This document shows positions 26,392-35,058 of a stretch of 64,000 nucleotides of DNA, piece after piece; position 1 is the first letter of the stretch; every line of letters starts with the position of its first letter. This stretch comes from Microbacterium suaedae (GTDB lineage Bacteria > Actinomycetota > Actinomycetes > Actinomycetales > Microbacteriaceae). The translations under genes were made by a program, and so were the position numbers. Under the pieces are notes generated by a model. That model worked only from the letters and a program-made list of their open reading frames with translations, did no database searches and had not been told where the DNA came from. The stretch spans positions 248,001 through 312,000 of the forward strand of contig NZ_PNFD01000002.1 in assembly GCF_003254645.1 (NCBI RefSeq), given 5' to 3'.

Positions 26392-26871
26392 TCACTCGCC
26401 CGGGCGCGTCCAGGATCCGCTGCGGCCACCCGACTTGGCGACGATGCGGGCGTTCTCGATGAGCGCCGAACGGTCGATGCCCTTGACCATGTCGAGCACG
26501 GTGAGGGCGGCGACCGTCACGGCCGTCACGGCCTCCATCTCGACGCCCGTGCGGTCTGCTGTGCGGCACGTCGCCTCGATCGCGACGCCCTCGTCCGTGA
26601 CGTCGAGGTCGACCGTCGCCCCGTGCACGCCGATGACGTGCGCGAGCGGCAGCAGATCGGGCGTCTTCTTCGCCGCCTGGATCCCCGCGATCCGCGCGAC
26701 GGCGAGCACATCGCCCTTCGGGACGGTCTGATCGCGCAGGGCTGCGACGGTCTCGGCGGCGACGCGCACGAAACCGCGTGCGGTCGCGGATCGGACGGTT
26801 GGCTGCTTCTCGGTGACGTCGACCATGCGTGCGTTGCCGGCGGCGTCGAGGTGAGTGAAGGAGGAGCTCAT
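26392..26871 (-). CDS. moaC: Cyclic pyranopterin monophosphate synthase MoaC
   Basis: 159 residues. Finishes cyclic pyranopterin monophosphate from the MoaA product. Family segments: NARMVDVTEKQPTVRSA, GDVLAVARIAGIQAAKKT, LPLAHVIGVHGATVDLDV and KGIDRSALIENARIVAKSGG with the catalytic Lys/Asp region. Separate from moaA by the moeA, moeB and mod genes. Confidence 0.94.
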   Translation of the reverse strand: MSSSFTHLDAAGNARMVDVTEKQPTVRSATARGFVRVAAETVAALRDQTVPKGDVLAVARIAGIQAAKKTPDLLPLAHVIGVHGATVDLDVTDEGVAIEATCRTADRTGVEMEAVTAVTVAALTVLDMVKGIDRSALIENARIVAKSGGRSGSWTRPGE

Positions 26872-26982
26872 GACACCAGGATGGCATCGACGCGGACTCC
26901 TCGACGGCGGGTCCGTGCTGCCTCAGGACGTCACGGCGCCGGACGTGAGCCCGGAGCGCGTCGGTGGCATCGGCGCGAAGGC

Positions 26983-28224
26983 TCAGAACGGAGGTGAGAG
27001 CAGCACGACGTCGACGAGGTCGCCCGCGGCGACCTCGTCGACCTCGGCGGGGACCACCGCGAAGCCTTCTGCGAGTCCGAGCCCGCCCACGAGATGCGAG
27101 CCGGATCCGCCGGTTGTCGCCGGGCGGACGCGCCACGTGGCGGGATCCGCGCGATCGACGACGATCGGGACGTATTGCCGACGTTCAGGGGGCGTGCGCC
27201 ACGCCGCCGCGCTCGGTAGCCGAAGCAGGGGGCGGTCGATGTGCACGCGGGCCTGCATCGCGAGCAGCGCGGGCCGCACGAAGGCCTCAAACGAGGCCGC
27301 GACGCTCACGGGATTGCCCGGCAGGCCGAAGAACAGGGCGCCGCCGTCGAGAACGCCGAATCCCTGGGGCTTGCCGGGCTGCATGGCGATCTTCGAGAAG
27401 CGGATCCGCCCCTCGAGCGCCTGCTTGACGGGCTCGTACGCGCCGGCGCTTACGCCGCCCGAGGTGATGATCGCGTCGGCGTCGTCGTATCGTTCGAGGA
27501 GGTGCACGAGCTCGGCCGGGTCGTCGCCGACGTTCGTGCGCAGGACGAGTTCGCCGCCCGCGCCGCGCACGAGCTCAGCGATCAGCGTCGAGTTCGAGTC
27601 GGGGATCTGCCCCGCGCCGGGGACCTCTCCCGGTGCGGACAGCTCGGCGCCCGTCGACACGACGACGACGCGGGGAGCGCGCGTGACGGAGACCTCGGTC
27701 ACCCCCGCGGCGAGAAGTGCGGAGATCTGCAGGGCCCCGAGTGGAGAGCCTGCGGGCAACACGGTGTCGCCGCGGGCGAGATCCTCGGCGCGGCGGCGGA
27801 TGTGTGCGCCGGCCGCCTTCGGTGTCTCGCGGACGATCGCCGTCGAGAGGGAATCCGCAAGGCCCCCGGAGGTGTGCTCGAAGGGAACGATCGTGTCGGC
27901 CCCGTGCGGGACGGGGGCGCCCGTCATGATCCGGTGCGTGGTCCCGGCGGTGACGTCGCCGAGCGCTGCCGATCCTGCGGCCACGTCGCCCGAGACGGCG
28001 AGCTCGACGGGGTCGGACGCCGAGGCGCCGGCCACGTCTGTGAAGCGCACCGCGAAGCCGTCCATCGCCGAGTTGTCGAAGGCGGGGATGTCGAGCGCGG
28101 CGATCGCGTCTCGGGCGAGCGTGCGCCCCGACGCACCGGTCACGCCGACCGTCTCGGCCGGAAGGGGGCGCACGACATCGAGGATCCGCGCGCGGTGCGC
28201 GTCGACGCTCACGAGCTCGGTCAT
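26983..28224 (-). CDS. moeA: Molybdopterin molybdenumtransferase MoeA
   Basis: 413 residues. Inserts molybdate into adenylated molybdopterin. IPAFDNSAMDGFAVRF near residue 55, IMTGAPVPHGADTIVPFE, then the MoCF-like domain with VVVVSTGAELSAPGE and ITSGGVSAGAYEPVK, and FFGLPGNPVSVAASFE. C-terminal beta-barrel complete. ATG 28224 begins MTELVSVDAHRA; a longer in-frame reading upstream has no homology. 111 bases before moaC. Same direction as moeB, 38 bases downstream of it. Confidence 0.93.
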   Translation of the reverse strand: MTELVSVDAHRARILDVVRPLPAETVGVTGASGRTLARDAIAALDIPAFDNSAMDGFAVRFTDVAGASASDPVELAVSGDVAAGSAALGDVTAGTTHRIMTGAPVPHGADTIVPFEHTSGGLADSLSTAIVRETPKAAGAHIRRRAEDLARGDTVLPAGSPLGALQISALLAAGVTEVSVTRAPRVVVVSTGAELSAPGEVPGAGQIPDSNSTLIAELVRGAGGELVLRTNVGDDPAELVHLLERYDDADAIITSGGVSAGAYEPVKQALEGRIRFSKIAMQPGKPQGFGVLDGGALFFGLPGNPVSVAASFEAFVRPALLAMQARVHIDRPLLRLPSAAAWRTPPERRQYVPIVVDRADPATWRVRPATTGGSGSHLVGGLGLAEGFAVVPAEVDEVAAGDLVDVVLLSPPF

Positions 28225-28262
28225 GGGGGTACGGTACCGCGGCGGCGCGACTCGGGTGGACG

Positions 28263-29378
28263 CTACTCGGCGAGTGAACTCCACGCACCCATCCCGCCCG
28301 CGAGCGAGCGAGTCGTCAGCCCGGCGCTCGCGAGCGCGGCGGTTGCTCGGGAAGATCGGACGCCGGCGGCGCAGACGGTGACCACCCCGCGGGATCCGGC
28401 CTCCGCGCGCAGGCGGGCGGCCGCGGCGGGGGGATCCGCGAGGACTTCGCCGAGCGGCACCGCGACGGATCCGGCGATCGCGCCGGTGACGCGCTCGGAC
28501 TCTTCGCGCACATCGACGACGAGCGGCGGGCGGTCGGCGGTGATCCAGGCGGCGAGTTCGCTGGCGGTGACTTCCGTCGATGGCGCCCCGGACCGGGGCG
28601 CCTCCTCTTCGGCGGTCGCGCGGAGCGGAACCTCGCGCGTCGTCGAACGAAGTCCGTCGACGAGCGCGACACGGCCGAGGAGGGGATCGCCGATGCCTGC
28701 GATGAGGAGGACGGCCTGCGTCGCCATGAGCGAGCCGACCTGCATGACGAGGGCGCCGAGCACGCCGACGTCGGCGCATGTCGGGACGTTTCCCGCGGAT
28801 CCTGGCGGATGCAGATCGGCGAGGCGCGTCGCGGGCGCGCCGGCGGGCGGGCGCGACCAGAACACGGTCAGCTGCGCGTGGAACTCCTGCACGACGCCCC
28901 ACACGAGCGGCACTCCGAGCGCATCGCACGCGTCGGCGACGGCCTCGCGCGTGGCGAAGGTGTCCGATCCGTCGAGGACGACATCGGCGCCTGCGAGCAG
29001 TTGCCGAGCGTTATCGGGATCCAGTCGCTTGCGGAGGGGGGTCACGACGCAGTCGGGCGCAAGGTCGGCGGCCGCGCGGACGGCGCTATCGACCTTGGGC
29101 GCCCCGACGTCGCTCACGCGATGCAGGACCTGCCGCTGCAGATTGGAGTGCTCGACGTCGTCGTCGTCGATGACGGTGAGGCGCCCCACGCCGGCCGCGG
29201 CGAGCGCGAGGACGGCCGGGGATCCCAGGCCTCCCGCGCCAACGATCGCGACGTGCGCGGCCGCGAGGCGGCGCTGACCGGTCTCGCCGAGCGGATAGAG
29301 CACCGCATGCCGGGCCGTGCGCGCGGCCTCGTCCGCGCTCAGGGCGGCGACCGGTTCGACGAGCGGGGGGAGGGTCAT
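28263..29378 (-). CDS. moeB: MoeB/ThiF-type adenylyltransferase fused to a rhodanese domain
   Basis: 371 residues. The E1-like domain (residues 15-255) adenylates the MoaD C-terminus: IVGAGGLGSPAVLALAAAG (ATP loop), DDDDVEHSNLQRQ, DGSDTFATR and CADVGVLG with a conserved Cys. The C-terminal rhodanese domain (about 280-370) has VVTVCAAGVRSSRA with the active Cys that carries persulfide sulfur. The paired zinc cysteines of E. coli MoeB (C-x-x-C twice) are not visible. The fusion lets one protein activate and sulfurate MoaD; it may also serve ThiS. Confidence 0.9.
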   Translation of the reverse strand: MTLPPLVEPVAALSADEAARTARHAVLYPLGETGQRRLAAAHVAIVGAGGLGSPAVLALAAAGVGRLTVIDDDDVEHSNLQRQVLHRVSDVGAPKVDSAVRAAADLAPDCVVTPLRKRLDPDNARQLLAGADVVLDGSDTFATREAVADACDALGVPLVWGVVQEFHAQLTVFWSRPPAGAPATRLADLHPPGSAGNVPTCADVGVLGALVMQVGSLMATQAVLLIAGIGDPLLGRVALVDGLRSTTREVPLRATAEEEAPRSGAPSTEVTASELAAWITADRPPLVVDVREESERVTGAIAGSVAVPLGEVLADPPAAAARLRAEAGSRGVVTVCAAGVRSSRATAALASAGLTTRSLAGGMGAWSSLAE

Positions 29379-29577
29379 CCTTCGAGAGTACCGACGCCTC
29401 GAGGCTCAGTCGCGAAAAGTCCAGCGCGTGACGCCTCGCCACGACACGCCGCTACGGCACGGCGCGTCGTGACCGCCCCGGACGGCGGCCGCACACGAGT
29501 GGTCGCGACACGTCTCCCTGCATCGGCGACGGAGGGCCTGTCGATTCGAGTGGCCGGCTCTGTGGTGGGATAGCAGG
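29379..29577. other. Spacer between divergent moeB and modA
   Basis: 199 bases holding both promoters. ACGACACGCCG and CGGCGCGTCGT make a loose inverted repeat near 29450-29475. GGGATAGC at 29567-29574 may be part of the modA promoter, with the ATG only a few bases later. No certain operator or Mo-cofactor riboswitch could be recognised. Confidence 0.4.
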
Positions 29578-30309
29578 ATGCGCCGTGCATCGATCGCCGT
29601 TCTCCTCCTCGCGGTCGCGTTCGCCGTCGCCGGGTGTGCACCGGCCGAGGACGAGCGGGAGATCCGCGTCGCTGCGGCCGCCTCGCTCCACGGCGCCTTC
29701 GAAGAGATCGTCTCCGCGTTCGAGGCCTCTCACCCGGATATTCGCGTCGCACCCGTCGTCTATGACGGATCCAGCACGCTTGCGACGCAGATCGCTGAGG
29801 GGGCGCCGATCGACGTCGCCGCGTTCGCCGATGAGCGCACGATGGAGCGCATCGCTGACGCAGTGGGTGAACCGCGGATCTTCGCCACGAACAGCCTGGT
29901 GATTGCCGTACCGGAGGGAACGGATCGCGTCGCCGCGCTCGATGACCTCGCGGACGACGCCCTCGACGTCGTCGTGTGCGCGCCCGAGGTGCCGTGCGGT
30001 GCTGCGACGCGGCAGGCGCTCGACGCGGCGGGAGTGGACATCGCCGCGGCGAGCCTCGAACAGAGCGTGACGGCGGTCGCCCGGAAGGTCGCGAGTGGCG
30101 TCGCCGACGCGGGCCTCGTCTACCGCACGGACGCATCCGCGACAGAGGGCGTGGCGGCCGTCGAGGATCCGCGACTCGACGGCGTCGTGAACCGATACCC
30201 GATCGCCGTCACCGAGGGCGCCGGTGACGACGCGCAGGCATTCGTCGACTACGTGTTCTCCGGCGACGCGCAGGAAGGGCTCGCGCGCTGGGGCTTCGGC
30301 GCGCCATGA
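29578..30309 (+). CDS. modA: Molybdate ABC transporter substrate-binding lipoprotein ModA
   Basis: 243 residues. Lipoprotein signal with lipobox VAGC (Cys near 20). Mature protein begins with IRVAAAASLHGAFEEI, the oxyanion-binding Ala-Ser of ModA; DGSSTLATQIAEGAPIDVAAFAD and DVVVCAPEVPCGAATRQA complete the two-lobe pattern. Binds molybdate outside the membrane and hands it to ModB. The stop overlaps the modB ATG. Confidence 0.92.
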   Translation: MRRASIAVLLLAVAFAVAGCAPAEDEREIRVAAAASLHGAFEEIVSAFEASHPDIRVAPVVYDGSSTLATQIAEGAPIDVAAFADERTMERIADAVGEPRIFATNSLVIAVPEGTDRVAALDDLADDALDVVVCAPEVPCGAATRQALDAAGVDIAAASLEQSVTAVARKVASGVADAGLVYRTDASATEGVAAVEDPRLDGVVNRYPIAVTEGAGDDAQAFVDYVFSGDAQEGLARWGFGAP

Positions 30310-31172
30310 TGAGAGAGGGGGAGAATCAGACGCCCCGTGAAACGGAGCCGACGACCACGATGATGCGCACTGCACCGCCCGCGCCATCCGGCGTGCCGCG
30401 TCTGCTCGCCGTCCCCGCGGCCATCGCCCTGCTCTTCCTGCTCTTGCCGCTGGCGGCCCTCGTCGCGCGCGTCGAGTGGCCGACGCTCTGGCAGGACATC
30501 ACGACGCCCGCGGCCGTCAGCGCCCTCACGCTCTCGCTCGTGACCGCGACGATTGCGACGGCCGTGAGCATTCTCATCGGGATCCCTCTCGCGATTCGGA
30601 TCGCGCGGGCGCGGCCCGCCGTCGCGGCCGTCCTCCGGGTGCTCGTGACGATCCCGCTCGTGCTGCCGCCGCTCGTCGGCGGCGTCGCGCTGCTGTTCCT
30701 CTACGGAGGTTCGAGCCCGCTCGGCACCTGGTTGGACGAGGCAGGCCTCGCGCTGCCGTTCACGACGGCCGCCGTGATCGTCGCGCAGGTGTTCGTCGCG
30801 CTGCCGTTCCTCGTGATCGCGGTCGAGGGATCCGTGCGCACGGCGGGAACAGACTACGAGCGCACGGCGGCCTCGCTGGGTGCCGGCCGCTGGACAACGC
30901 TGCGCCGCGTCACCCTGCCGCTCGCGGCCGACGGAATCGTCGCCGGCGTGATCCTCTGCTTCGCGCGCGCCGTCGGTGAGTTCGGGGCGACCGCACTGTT
31001 CGCCGGCAACGCACCCGGCGTGACGCAGACGATGCCGCTCGCGATCTACACGGCCTTCAACGGCTCGGGGATGGGGCAGGGGCCGGCGGTGGCCCTCGCG
31101 CTCCTGCTGCTCGCGACCGTGCTGGTCGTGCTTCTCGTCGTCCGCGCCTGGCGCCCGGGGGGTGCGCGATGA
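30306..31172 (+). CDS. modB: Molybdate ABC transporter permease ModB
   Basis: 288 residues with about six membrane segments. The EAA loop that contacts ModC is seen as YERTAASLGAGRWTTLRRVTLP near residue 180. Two adjacent ATGs (30306, 30309) and another at residues 19-20 make the exact start uncertain; the first overlaps the modA stop. The N-terminal 25 residues are hydrophilic. Confidence 0.91.
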   Translation: MMREGENQTPRETEPTTTMMRTAPPAPSGVPRLLAVPAAIALLFLLLPLAALVARVEWPTLWQDITTPAAVSALTLSLVTATIATAVSILIGIPLAIRIARARPAVAAVLRVLVTIPLVLPPLVGGVALLFLYGGSSPLGTWLDEAGLALPFTTAAVIVAQVFVALPFLVIAVEGSVRTAGTDYERTAASLGAGRWTTLRRVTLPLAADGIVAGVILCFARAVGEFGATALFAGNAPGVTQTMPLAIYTAFNGSGMGQGPAVALALLLLATVLVVLLVVRAWRPGGAR

Positions 31173-32305
31173 CGCCGCACGCAGGAGACGTCGTCGATGG
31201 CCACGTCGTGGTGCAGCGCTCCGGCGGCTTCCGTCTCGACGTGTCGCTCGACGTGGGATACGGCGAGGTCTTGGCGGTGATGGGGCCGTCGGGTGCCGGT
31301 AAGTCCACACTGCTGCAGGCACTCGCAGGCGAGGTGCGGCTGACCGACGGCGAGGTGACGATCGGCGACGAGGCCTATACGCGGCGGCATGGCGGGGATC
31401 CGCGGCGGCGCGGCGTCGTGCTGCTGCGCCAGAACCCGCTGCTCTTCCCACACCTCACTGTGCGCGACAACGTCGCGTTCGGACTCGAGGCGCGGCGCAC
31501 GCCTCGGACGCGCGCCCGCACGGAGGCCGACGAATGGCTGTGGCGCGTTGGACTGTCGGGCATGGGCGATCACCGGCCGCGCGAGCTTTCGGGCGGACAG
31601 CAGCAGCGCGTCGCGCTCGCCCGCGCCCTCGCGACCACGCCCCGACTGCTGCTGCTCGACGAGCCCCTCACCTCGCTCGATCCCGATACGGCGAGCGATA
31701 TTCGTGCCCTGCTGCGGGAGCAGCTCGCGTTCACCCTCACGACGACGCTGCTCGTCACGCACGATGCGTTCGACGCGGCGGCGCTCGCGCATCGTATGCT
31801 CGTCATCGAGGGCGGCGCCGTGACGCAGCGCGGCGACGTCCGCGAGGTCCTCGCGCGGCCCGCGACGCGGTTCGTCGCCTCGGCCGCGGGACTCAACCGG
31901 CTGCACGGCACCGCGCGCGGCGGTGATTGGACGGGATCGGCCTTCGGCACGCGCCTGCGCCTCACGTCTTCCGAAGGGGGACCGCGTCCCGCCGACGGCG
32001 ACGACGTCGTGGCCGTGTTCCGCCCGGCTGACGCGCGGATCGCCCGTGCGGAGGAACTCTCCTGGACGCGGGCGCTGCAGCGGGTGCGGCACGAGACGGC
32101 GGACGACGAGGCGGTCGGCGAGTGGCTCGCGAGGGTCGAGCGCCTCGAACCGGCTCCGGGCGGCGCCCGCGTGCACGTGACGCAGCCCGAGTTCGCGGTC
32201 GACATTCCGACTGCGCAGGTCGCCGCGCTCGACATCGGCCCCGGCGATCCCGTGCGGGTCTCGATCTCGCCGGATCACGTGCGGCTGATTCCGGGCGGGT
32301 CCTGA
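31169..32305 (+). CDS. modC: Molybdate ABC transporter ATP-binding protein ModC
   Basis: 378 residues. Walker A GPSGAGKST near residue 37, Q-loop LLRQNPLLFP, signature LSGGQQQRVALARAL, Walker B LLLLDEPLTSLD, His switch VTHDAFDAAA. The C-terminal 120 residues hold a TOBE-like domain that senses the oxyanion in related proteins. Overlaps modB (ATGA). Completes a modABC importer inside the cofactor locus. Confidence 0.91.
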   Translation: MTPHAGDVVDGHVVVQRSGGFRLDVSLDVGYGEVLAVMGPSGAGKSTLLQALAGEVRLTDGEVTIGDEAYTRRHGGDPRRRGVVLLRQNPLLFPHLTVRDNVAFGLEARRTPRTRARTEADEWLWRVGLSGMGDHRPRELSGGQQQRVALARALATTPRLLLLDEPLTSLDPDTASDIRALLREQLAFTLTTTLLVTHDAFDAAALAHRMLVIEGGAVTQRGDVREVLARPATRFVASAAGLNRLHGTARGGDWTGSAFGTRLRLTSSEGGPRPADGDDVVAVFRPADARIARAEELSWTRALQRVRHETADDEAVGEWLARVERLEPAPGGARVHVTQPEFAVDIPTAQVAALDIGPGDPVRVSISPDHVRLIPGGS

Positions 32306-32320
32306 GCCGTGGATCCCTCG

Positions 32321-32326
32321 TACCCT
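32321..32326 (+). promoter_or_regulatory. -10-like TACCCT before moaA
   Basis: TACCCT lies 38 bases before the preferred moaA GTG; an in-frame ATG occurs at 32329. It suggests moaA has its own start within the modC-moaA gap. Confidence 0.4.
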
Positions 32327-32364
32327 GGATGGATGGAGACACGTCGAGCAGCCGAGGTGCGCGC

Positions 32365-33435
32365 GTGAGCGCCGTGCCGATCCGCCTGGCCGAGCGTGCC
32401 CCGTCCGAGCCGCACACGACTCCGGCGGACATGCCGACGTCGGGCCCGCTCGTCGATCGCTTCGGACGGGTGCACCGCGATCTGCGCGTCTCGCTGACCG
32501 ATCGCTGCTCGCTGCGCTGCACCTATTGCATGCCGGAGCAGGGCAATGAGTGGCTCGCGAAGCAGAGCATCCTGACGCTCGATGAGATCGAGCGCGTCGC
32601 GCGCATCGCCGCCTCCCGCGGCATCTCGACCTTCCGCCTCACGGGTGGGGAGCCGCTGCTGCGCCGCGATATCGTCGCGGTCACCGAACGCCTCGCGCGG
32701 CTCGAGTCTCCGGACGGACCGGTCACGATCGCGATGACGACGAACGCGATCGGGCTCGACAAGGTGCTGCCGGCGCTCGTTGACGCGGGTCTCGGGCGCC
32801 TGAACATCTCGATCGACACGATCCAGCGCGAGCGGTTCCGCGAGCTGACGCGCCGGGACCGCCTGGACGACGTCTTCGCGGGGATCCGTGCGGCTGCGGC
32901 CTCTCCGCTGCGGCCTCTCAAGCTCAATGCCGTCGCGATGCGCGGCGTCAACGACGACGAGCTCGTCGATCTCGTGCAGTTCGCGATCGACAATGACGCC
33001 CAGATGCGCTTCATCGAGCAGATGCCGCTCGACGCGGGGCACACGTGGGATCGCTCGCAGATGGTCACGCGCGACGAGATCCTCGAGAAGCTGTCCGCGA
33101 GGTGGTCGCTCGAGCCGATCCCGGGCCGCGGGGGCGCGCCTGCGGAGACCTGGCGGCTCGACGGCACCGACCGCACCGTCGGGGTCATCGCGTCGGTGAC
33201 GGCGCCGTTCTGCGGCGCGTGCGACCGGCTGCGGCTGACGGCCGACGGGCAGCTGCGCAACTGCCTGTTCTCGAACCGAGAGTTCGACCTCGTGCCGCTG
33301 CTGCGCGGATCCGGATCCGATGACCACCTCGAGCAGCTGCTGCGCGGATGCATCTGGAAGAAGCTTCCGGGGCACGCGATCAACGACCCTGGCTTCTTGC
33401 AGCCCGACCGCGGGATGAACGCGATCGGCGGGTGA
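32365..33435 (+). CDS. moaA: GTP 3',8-cyclase MoaA (radical SAM)
   Basis: 356 residues. First step of molybdopterin synthesis, GTP to 3',8-cyclo-GTP. Radical-SAM cluster Cys48-x3-Cys52-x2-Cys55 (CSLRCTYC), FRLTGGEPLLRRD for SAM, and a second 4Fe-4S site CGACDRLRLTADGQLRNC near the C-terminus. Ends MNAIGG; the terminal Gly-Gly is needed for activity. GTG chosen because GAGGT precedes it by six bases; the alternative ATG at 32329 would add 12 residues. 60 bases after modC. Confidence 0.93.
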   Translation: MSAVPIRLAERAPSEPHTTPADMPTSGPLVDRFGRVHRDLRVSLTDRCSLRCTYCMPEQGNEWLAKQSILTLDEIERVARIAASRGISTFRLTGGEPLLRRDIVAVTERLARLESPDGPVTIAMTTNAIGLDKVLPALVDAGLGRLNISIDTIQRERFRELTRRDRLDDVFAGIRAAAASPLRPLKLNAVAMRGVNDDELVDLVQFAIDNDAQMRFIEQMPLDAGHTWDRSQMVTRDEILEKLSARWSLEPIPGRGGAPAETWRLDGTDRTVGVIASVTAPFCGACDRLRLTADGQLRNCLFSNREFDLVPLLRGSGSDDHLEQLLRGCIWKKLPGHAINDPGFLQPDRGMNAIGG

Positions 33436-33468
33436 GGATCCTCCCCTGCCTCATCGCTGAGGGGCGGC

Positions 33469-33474
33469 TAGCGT
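33469..33474 (+). promoter_or_regulatory. -10 element TAGCGT before the SDR gene
   Basis: TAGCGT 34 bases after moaA. The leader runs to AAGGGGG, the ribosome site of the ATG at 33524, so this gene is independently transcribed and not leaderless. Confidence 0.5.
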
Positions 33475-33523
33475 GGATATCGCGCCCGGCACCGGGCGCA
33501 CCACGACACAAAGGGGGCCGAAA

Positions 33524-34306
33524 ATGTCACGTTTCGACGGCAAGACGATTCTGATCACCGGGGGCGGTTCGGGGCTCGGACGGGCGACGGCAGTGCGCGT
33601 CGCACAGGAGGGCGCGAACGTCGTTCTCGTCGACGTTTCGGAGAAGGGGCTCGAAGAGGCACGCCAGGACGTCCTCTCGGAGGCGCCGAACGTCCAGATC
33701 CTCACCGTGACCGCCGACGTCTCGAAGGAAGACGACGTCGCAGGCTACGTGGGGGCGACGATGGAGAAGTTCGGTCGCATCGACGGCTTCTTCAACAACG
33801 CGGGCATCGAAGGCAAGCAGAACCTCACCGAGAACTTCACGAACGACGAGTTCCAGCGCGTGCTCGCGATCAACCTGTCGGGCGTGTTCCTCGGTCTCGA
33901 GAAGGTGCTCCCGATCATGCGGGAGCAGGGTTCCGGGGCAGTCGTGAACACCGCCAGCGTCGGTGGGATCCGCGGCGTGGGCAATCAATCGGGCTACGCC
34001 GCCGCGAAGCACGGTGTCGTCGGGCTCACCCGCAACTCGGGGATCGAGTACGGCGAGCATGGCGTGCGCGTGAACGCGATCGCTCCCGGGGCCATCTGGA
34101 CGCCGATGGTCGAGGGGTCGATGAAGCAGATCGACGCGGAGAATCCGCGCCGGGCCGCAGAGCAGTTCGTCCAGGCGAACCCGACGAAGCGCTACGGCGA
34201 GCCCCACGAGATCGCGTCGGTTGTCGCATTCCTCATGTCCGACGACTCGACCTACGTCAACGCGGCCGTGCTGCCGATCGACGGCGGCCAGTCGGCGAAG
34301 TACTGA
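33524..34306 (+). CDS. Short-chain dehydrogenase/reductase
   Basis: 260 residues. Cofactor loop TGGGSGLG at residues 10-17, NNAG near 90, catalytic Ser in NTASVGG, and YAAAKHG with the Tyr-Lys pair, followed by NAIAPGAIWTPM. C-terminal DGGQSAKY. A classical SDR of unknown substrate. ATG supported by the AAGGGGG site at 33510-33516. Its own promoter and terminator suggest it is a passenger in the Mo-cofactor region rather than part of the pathway. Confidence 0.87.
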   Translation: MSRFDGKTILITGGGSGLGRATAVRVAQEGANVVLVDVSEKGLEEARQDVLSEAPNVQILTVTADVSKEDDVAGYVGATMEKFGRIDGFFNNAGIEGKQNLTENFTNDEFQRVLAINLSGVFLGLEKVLPIMREQGSGAVVNTASVGGIRGVGNQSGYAAAKHGVVGLTRNSGIEYGEHGVRVNAIAPGAIWTPMVEGSMKQIDAENPRRAAEQFVQANPTKRYGEPHEIASVVAFLMSDDSTYVNAAVLPIDGGQSAKY

Positions 34307-34322
34307 CAGTCTGCTCAAGAAG

Positions 34323-34367
34323 CGGCAGAGGGTCGCGGCCTGGGAAGCAGACCGCGACCCTCTGCCG
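34323..34367. terminator. Bidirectional terminator, 16-bp perfect stem
   Basis: CGGCAGAGGGTCGCGG (34323-34338) pairs exactly with CCGCGACCCTCTGCCG (34352-34367) over a 13-base loop. Sits between the convergent SDR and sirB-like genes, so it can end both transcripts. Confidence 0.85.
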
Positions 34368-34374
34368 TCGAACG

Positions 34375-35058
34375 TCATTCCAACAGAGTGAGCCCCTCGC
34401 GGTAGCGCTCCGTGATGATCGCGGCGACGCGCGGATCCGTCCCGACGGGCTCGGTCGCGACGTCGGCGCCCGATGAGGCGATGAGATCCGCGAAGTGGCC
34501 GGGCGCGAGCACGTAGCTCGCCACGATGACCCGCTCGGCGCCCGCCTCGCGCGCCTCGGCGACGGCGCCCGCCACCTTCGGCGTCGCGCCATATGCGTAG
34601 CCGACCGTGACGGGCGCGGTCACACGCTCGGCGAGGGCGCCGCGCACCTCTCGGACGCGCTCGGCCGATTCAGGACGCGACGATCCCGCCGCCGCGAGGA
34701 CGACGTGATCGCCCGGGCGCACACCGATCTCGCGCACGCGGTCGCCGAGCACGTCGGCGAGCGCAGGATGCGGGCCGAGCGTGCCCGTCGCGACGACGTC
34801 GTCGCGCGATGCGGCGGCGCGACCGATGTCGACCTGCGTGTGGTAGCCAGGCGAGAGCAGCAGCGGCACGATGACGCCCGCTCCATCGAGCCCCGCCACT
34901 ACCTCGTCGACCTGTGGCTGTTGGACGTCGACGTAGGTCTCACGCAGGGGAGCATCGCCGAGAAGCTCGGCGGCGCGCCGGGCGAGGAGAGAGATGACGG
35001 CCCGCCCCTCGGGGGAGTCGGTGCCGTGTGAGCAGCAGACGAGAGCGGGTGTCGGCAT
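34375..35058 (-). CDS. sirB: Sirohydrochlorin chelatase-like protein (SirB/CbiX family)
   Basis: 227 residues. LVCCSHGTDSPEGR near the N-terminus and PLLLSPGYHTQVDI carry the His metal ligands of the CbiX/SirB fold; the second half, LAAAGSSRPESAERV and APGHFADLI, repeats the fold weakly. Beside the fused methyltransferase/dehydrogenase and nirBD, ferrochelation of sirohydrochlorin to siroheme is the natural role. One-base overlap with the HemD-like gene before it. Confidence 0.85.
   Translation of the reverse strand: MPTPALVCCSHGTDSPEGRAVISLLARRAAELLGDAPLRETYVDVQQPQVDEVVAGLDGAGVIVPLLLSPGYHTQVDIGRAAASRDDVVATGTLGPHPALADVLGDRVREIGVRPGDHVVLAAAGSSRPESAERVREVRGALAERVTAPVTVGYAYGATPKVAGAVAEAREAGAERVIVASYVLAPGHFADLIASSGADVATEPVGTDPRVAAIITERYREGLTLLE

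Noticed and set aside
29379-29577. Mo-cofactor riboswitch before modA or moeB
   Set aside because: No recognisable conserved core could be found by eye; a covariance-model search would be needed.
33524-34306. SDR as a molybdenum-cofactor enzyme
   Set aside because: Own promoter and terminator and no known SDR step in the pathway; location alone is weak evidence.
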